Assembly (NCBI RefSeq): GCF_018802605.1
Contig: NZ_CP069161.1
Location: 558,001 to 622,000 of the forward strand
DNA from: Paludibacterium paludis
GTDB lineage: Bacteria > Pseudomonadota > Gammaproteobacteria > Burkholderiales > Chromobacteriaceae
Reading direction: 5' to 3'
DNA: 64,000 bases
In this document: positions 61,140 to 64,000 of the stretch, one piece after another
Position numbering within the stretch: position 1 is the stretch's first letter
Layout: each line of letters starts with the position of its first letter
The notes under the pieces: model-generated
The model's input: only the letters and a program-made list of their open reading frames with translations
Told to the model about the DNA's origin: nothing
Database searches by the model: none
Made by a program: the position numbers and the translations under genes

Positions 61140-64000
61140 ATGATCTCCATCGTCATTCCGGCCTATAACTACGCGGACTATCTGCCCGATGCCATCGATA
61201 GCGTGTTGTCACAGGGCATCGAAGATATTGAAATCATCGTCTGCGACGACGCCTCGACTGACGCTACCCCGCAAATCATGGCGCGCTATGCCGCCAGCCA
61301 TCCGTCGATCAAGAGCCACCGCAATGCGCGCAACCTGGGCGCGCTGGGCAATATCAACCATGCGATGAGCCTCGCGGCCGGCGACTATGTCTTGCTGCTT
61401 GGCGCCGACGACTATCTTGAGCCGGGCGCGCTGATCGCGCTGTCGACGACGCTGGATTTCCATCCCGAGCTGGGTTTTGCCTACGGACGCTACGATATCC
61501 TGCTTGCGGACGGCTCGATGCATCACTTGACGCACGAAGGCTGGAAGGGGGAAACCTATTTCGGCACGCGCGACGAGCTGCCGGATCTCTTGTGCCACGA
61601 CTGCTACATCAACCTCGGCACCACGCTGTTCCGCCGATCGGTGCTCGACGGACGCCCGTTTTTCGACGGCGCCTTGCAGGCCTTGCCCACCGAAGCGTTT
61701 TTCCGGGCGACGGACTGGGAGCTCATGCTCCGCCTGGCGCGCGACGGGGTGCGCGGCGCTTTCCTCGACCGGACGATTTCGGTGTTCCGCCAGCACGGCA
61801 ACCAGGCCTCGGGCATCGACAAATACGCCGTATCGGGGCTGGCGGTGCTCGAGCACATGGAACTGATCAAACGGTATGTCAACGAAGCCAACCTGCCGCG
61901 ACTGAAAGGACGGCTGGGAGGGGTGTTCCGGCTGGTGTACGGCAAGTACCGCTTTTACCGGGAGCACACCGATCTTGCCAATACCGATACCGACCGCACT
62001 GTGCGCGGCCGCTATCATGAAACCTGCAAAACGATCGCGGCCCTGATCGAGAAGGACGCCGATTCCGTTCTGCCCGATCCGCTGAAGGCGGCGCTTGTCG
62101 AGGAGACGGGACGGGACGTCGGAACGGAAGGGCCGCTCTTCTCGGTGATCGTGACGACCTATAACCGGCCACGGCTCTTGGTGGACGCGCTGACCAGCAT
62201 CCTCGCGCAGACGCTTCAGGACTGGGAAATCATTCTGGTCAATGATGGCGGGGACCTGGTGGAGCCGGCGCTGGACTGGATCCGCCGTGATAGTCGCATC
62301 ACCTACCTGCGCCAACCCAACCGCGGGGTCTCTGCGGCGCGCAACAATGCGTTGAGGCTCGCGCGCGGCCGTTATATCGCCTATCTCGACGACGATGACA
62401 TCATGTTGCCCAACCATCTGACGCTGCTGGCCAGAGGGCTGGAACGCTACCCGGATCGCGTCGTCTATACCGACTCCGAAATGGTACTGGAGGAGATCGG
62501 CAGCGGCATCCGCAAGGAGTTGGGCCGACTCAAACCCTATGCGCACGGAAACTACGATTTCGCGCGCCTGCAGATCGCCAATTACATTCCGATCAATACC
62601 TTCGCGCACGACAGGCGCTGGCTCGACAAGGTCGGCGTGTTCGACGAGAGCCTGTCCGCTGTGGAAGACTGGGATCTCCTGATCCGGCTGTCCAGGGCGA
62701 CGGATTTTCATCATATCCAGGAAGTCACCTGCGAAGTGCGGCAGCGCAAGGGCGCGGAAAACCATCTCACCGGCCGCGAAGGCGCGCGCATGAAGGCGCT
62801 GTATGAGCGCCTCTATGCCCGCTACGATGACCAGCAGAACGCGGCGATCCGCGCGGGCCGCGCGGCGGTGCTGTCCGTCGACCACCCCGCCAAGGCCTCC
62901 CTGTTCGCCGTCGAGTACCAGCGCTGGCTTGACGTGCGCGGCATGCGCCATGTCGACGTCGATATCCTCGGCGAGCGGATGGTGACCGGTTGGGCGGAAA
63001 AACCGATGATGACGCTGCTGATGAAAGCGCGGCGCGACGACATGGAAAAGCTCGGGAATTCGATCTTTTCCTTGCAGAACCAGCTTTACCAGAACTGGCG
63101 GCTGATCGTGGTGGCGGATTTCCCCGCGCCCGATCCGGTGTTTTCCACCACCGATATCCTCGGGTGGCTGGAAGTGGATTCGCTAGACGATCCCGCGCGC
63201 TTCGCCGAAGCCTGCAATATTGTCGTCAACGAGGTCGCCGGCGACTGGATCGGCCTGTTCCCCGCCGGCAGCGAATTCCGCGCGGACTGGCTGCTGCGTT
63301 GCGCGGATCATACCCAGATGGCCGGCAAGGGGCAGGTGGCCTTCTATGGCGATCACGACTTCGTGGTGCTGCCGGGCTCCTACGTCGATCCCCAGTTGAA
63401 ACCCGATTTCAACCTGGAATACCTGATTTCCTGGGACTATGTCGGCAAGAGTTGCTGGTTCAATCAGCGGGCGGTGGCCGAGGCCGGGAGTATCGAGCCC
63501 TATCCGGGCGCGGAAGGCTTCGAGCTGCTGTTGCGCCTCGCCGATCTGCACGGCGCCGGGGCCATCGGACATCTTCCCGATCCGCTTTTGCACCTTCCGA
63601 GGCAGAACGCCGATGCGCTCGAATTGGCTGCGCGCCGAGTCGCCATCGAAAACCATCTGGCGCGCCTCGGCCGGGTGGGCGAAGTGATGGATGGCGCGAT
63701 GGAGGGGACGTTCAAGGTGGTGTACCCGATTGCCGGGGAACCGCTCGTTTCCGTCATCATTCCCAACCGCGACAAACTCGAGTTCCTGCAGCCGTGCATC
63801 GAAACACTGTTCGCCAAGACCCGTTACCCGCGTTTCGAGGTGATCATTGTCGACAACCAGAGCCGGGATCCGGACACCCTGGAATACTATGACCGCGTTC
63901 AGGGCGAATATCCGGGCCGTCTGAAGGTTGTCGAGTACGACGAGGAGTTCAACTTCTCGGCACAGTGCAACCTTGGCGTGCGCGAGGCGTCGGGCGAATA
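61140..64000 (+). CDS. Large multi-domain family 2 glycosyltransferase (3' end outside window)
   Basis: The frame is open from 61140 to the window end (953 codons so far). It contains at least three GT2-like units. The first (residues 1-about 220) starts MISIVIPAYNYADYLPDAI and has GADD; the second starts near 334 with FSVIVTTYNRPRLLVDALTS and has YLDDDDIM and AVEDWDLLIRLS; the third starts near 869 with SVIIPNRDKLEFLQPCIETL. A non-catalytic-looking GT2 relative may lie between (about 620-830). Such proteins build repeat units of O-antigens, capsules or glycoprotein glycans. GGGGGAAGGGG precedes the ATG. It is partial. Confidence 0.88.
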   Translation, partial: MISIVIPAYNYADYLPDAIDSVLSQGIEDIEIIVCDDASTDATPQIMARYAASHPSIKSHRNARNLGALGNINHAMSLAAGDYVLLLGADDYLEPGALIALSTTLDFHPELGFAYGRYDILLADGSMHHLTHEGWKGETYFGTRDELPDLLCHDCYINLGTTLFRRSVLDGRPFFDGALQALPTEAFFRATDWELMLRLARDGVRGAFLDRTISVFRQHGNQASGIDKYAVSGLAVLEHMELIKRYVNEANLPRLKGRLGGVFRLVYGKYRFYREHTDLANTDTDRTVRGRYHETCKTIAALIEKDADSVLPDPLKAALVEETGRDVGTEGPLFSVIVTTYNRPRLLVDALTSILAQTLQDWEIILVNDGGDLVEPALDWIRRDSRITYLRQPNRGVSAARNNALRLARGRYIAYLDDDDIMLPNHLTLLARGLERYPDRVVYTDSEMVLEEIGSGIRKELGRLKPYAHGNYDFARLQIANYIPINTFAHDRRWLDKVGVFDESLSAVEDWDLLIRLSRATDFHHIQEVTCEVRQRKGAENHLTGREGARMKALYERLYARYDDQQNAAIRAGRAAVLSVDHPAKASLFAVEYQRWLDVRGMRHVDVDILGERMVTGWAEKPMMTLLMKARRDDMEKLGNSIFSLQNQLYQNWRLIVVADFPAPDPVFSTTDILGWLEVDSLDDPARFAEACNIVVNEVAGDWIGLFPAGSEFRADWLLRCADHTQMAGKGQVAFYGDHDFVVLPGSYVDPQLKPDFNLEYLISWDYVGKSCWFNQRAVAEAGSIEPYPGAEGFELLLRLADLHGAGAIGHLPDPLLHLPRQNADALELAARRVAIENHLARLGRVGEVMDGAMEGTFKVVYPIAGEPLVSVIIPNRDKLEFLQPCIETLFAKTRYPRFEVIIVDNQSRDPDTLEYYDRVQGEYPGRLKVVEYDEEFNFSAQCNLGVREASGE

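Overview
The window is GC-rich, densely packed chromosomal DNA of a betaproteobacterium. Three things suggest the Chromobacteriaceae (Neisseriales): a convergent, overlapping luxI/luxR pair laid out as in Chromobacterium cviI/cviR, an O2-independent ubiquinone module (ubiU-ubiV-ubiT), and zipA-ligA with a RegBA-type redox regulator. The placement is an inference from gene content. No phage, plasmid or CRISPR features were seen. One complete IS110-family (IS1111-group) insertion sequence is present.

Layout. 1-0.83 kb: end of a RegB-like sensor kinase and its RegA-like regulator. 0.95-5.6 kb: acyl-CoA synthetase, a candidate small RNA with its own promoter and terminator, a lipoprotein and a Cache-domain chemoreceptor. 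5.6-6.9 kb: the IS1111-type element. 6.9-13.8 kb, minus strand: an unknown protein, a translationally coupled carboxylate uptake and oxidation operon (aldehyde dehydrogenase, DUF485, Na+/solute symporter, FAD-linked 2-hydroxyacid dehydrogenase) and a nitronate monooxygenase. 14-15.5 kb: quorum-sensing luxI/luxR. 15.5-16.4 kb: a long AT-rich spacer with a nested inverted repeat, then a LysR regulator. 17.4-20.2 kb: ubiT, ubiV, ubiU (candidate FNR box upstream) and a SirB2-like membrane protein. 20.3-30.3 kb: recC-recB-ppk2-recD, with a polyphosphate:AMP phosphotransferase inside the recCBD operon. 30.4-35.3 kb: NUDIX hydrolase, small conserved protein, DnaQ-like exonuclease, AraC regulator and an HDOD pair. 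35.8-39 kb: tRNA-Arg(CCG) divergent from a dihaem cytochrome c, then a marR-cytochrome b561-yceI-yceI operon. 39.2-46 kb: zipA, ligA, galU, hpt and a GntR-bestrophin pair.

From 46.2 kb to the right edge lies a surface-glycan locus. Its first part (fdtA-like ketoisomerase, FemAB/GNAT-like acyltransferase, fdtB-like aminotransferase, glycosyltransferase, methyltransferase) looks like synthesis and transfer of a dTDP-3-amino-3,6-dideoxyhexose. A minus-strand pair (beta-propeller glycosidase-like protein and left-handed beta-helix acyltransferase) and a stand-alone methylthioinosine phosphorylase-like gene follow. The second part (SDR epimerase, SIS isomerase, cytidylyltransferase-kinase fusion in reversed HldE order, radical SAM/SPASM, TPP-dependent E1 alpha and beta, second radical SAM/SPASM, giant multi-domain GT2 protein) is tightly packed and in places translationally coupled. 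I cannot match it to a described pathway. It is the strongest candidate here for an undescribed system: probably an activated heptose-like or branched sugar remodelled by radical chemistry and TPP-dependent acyl transfer.
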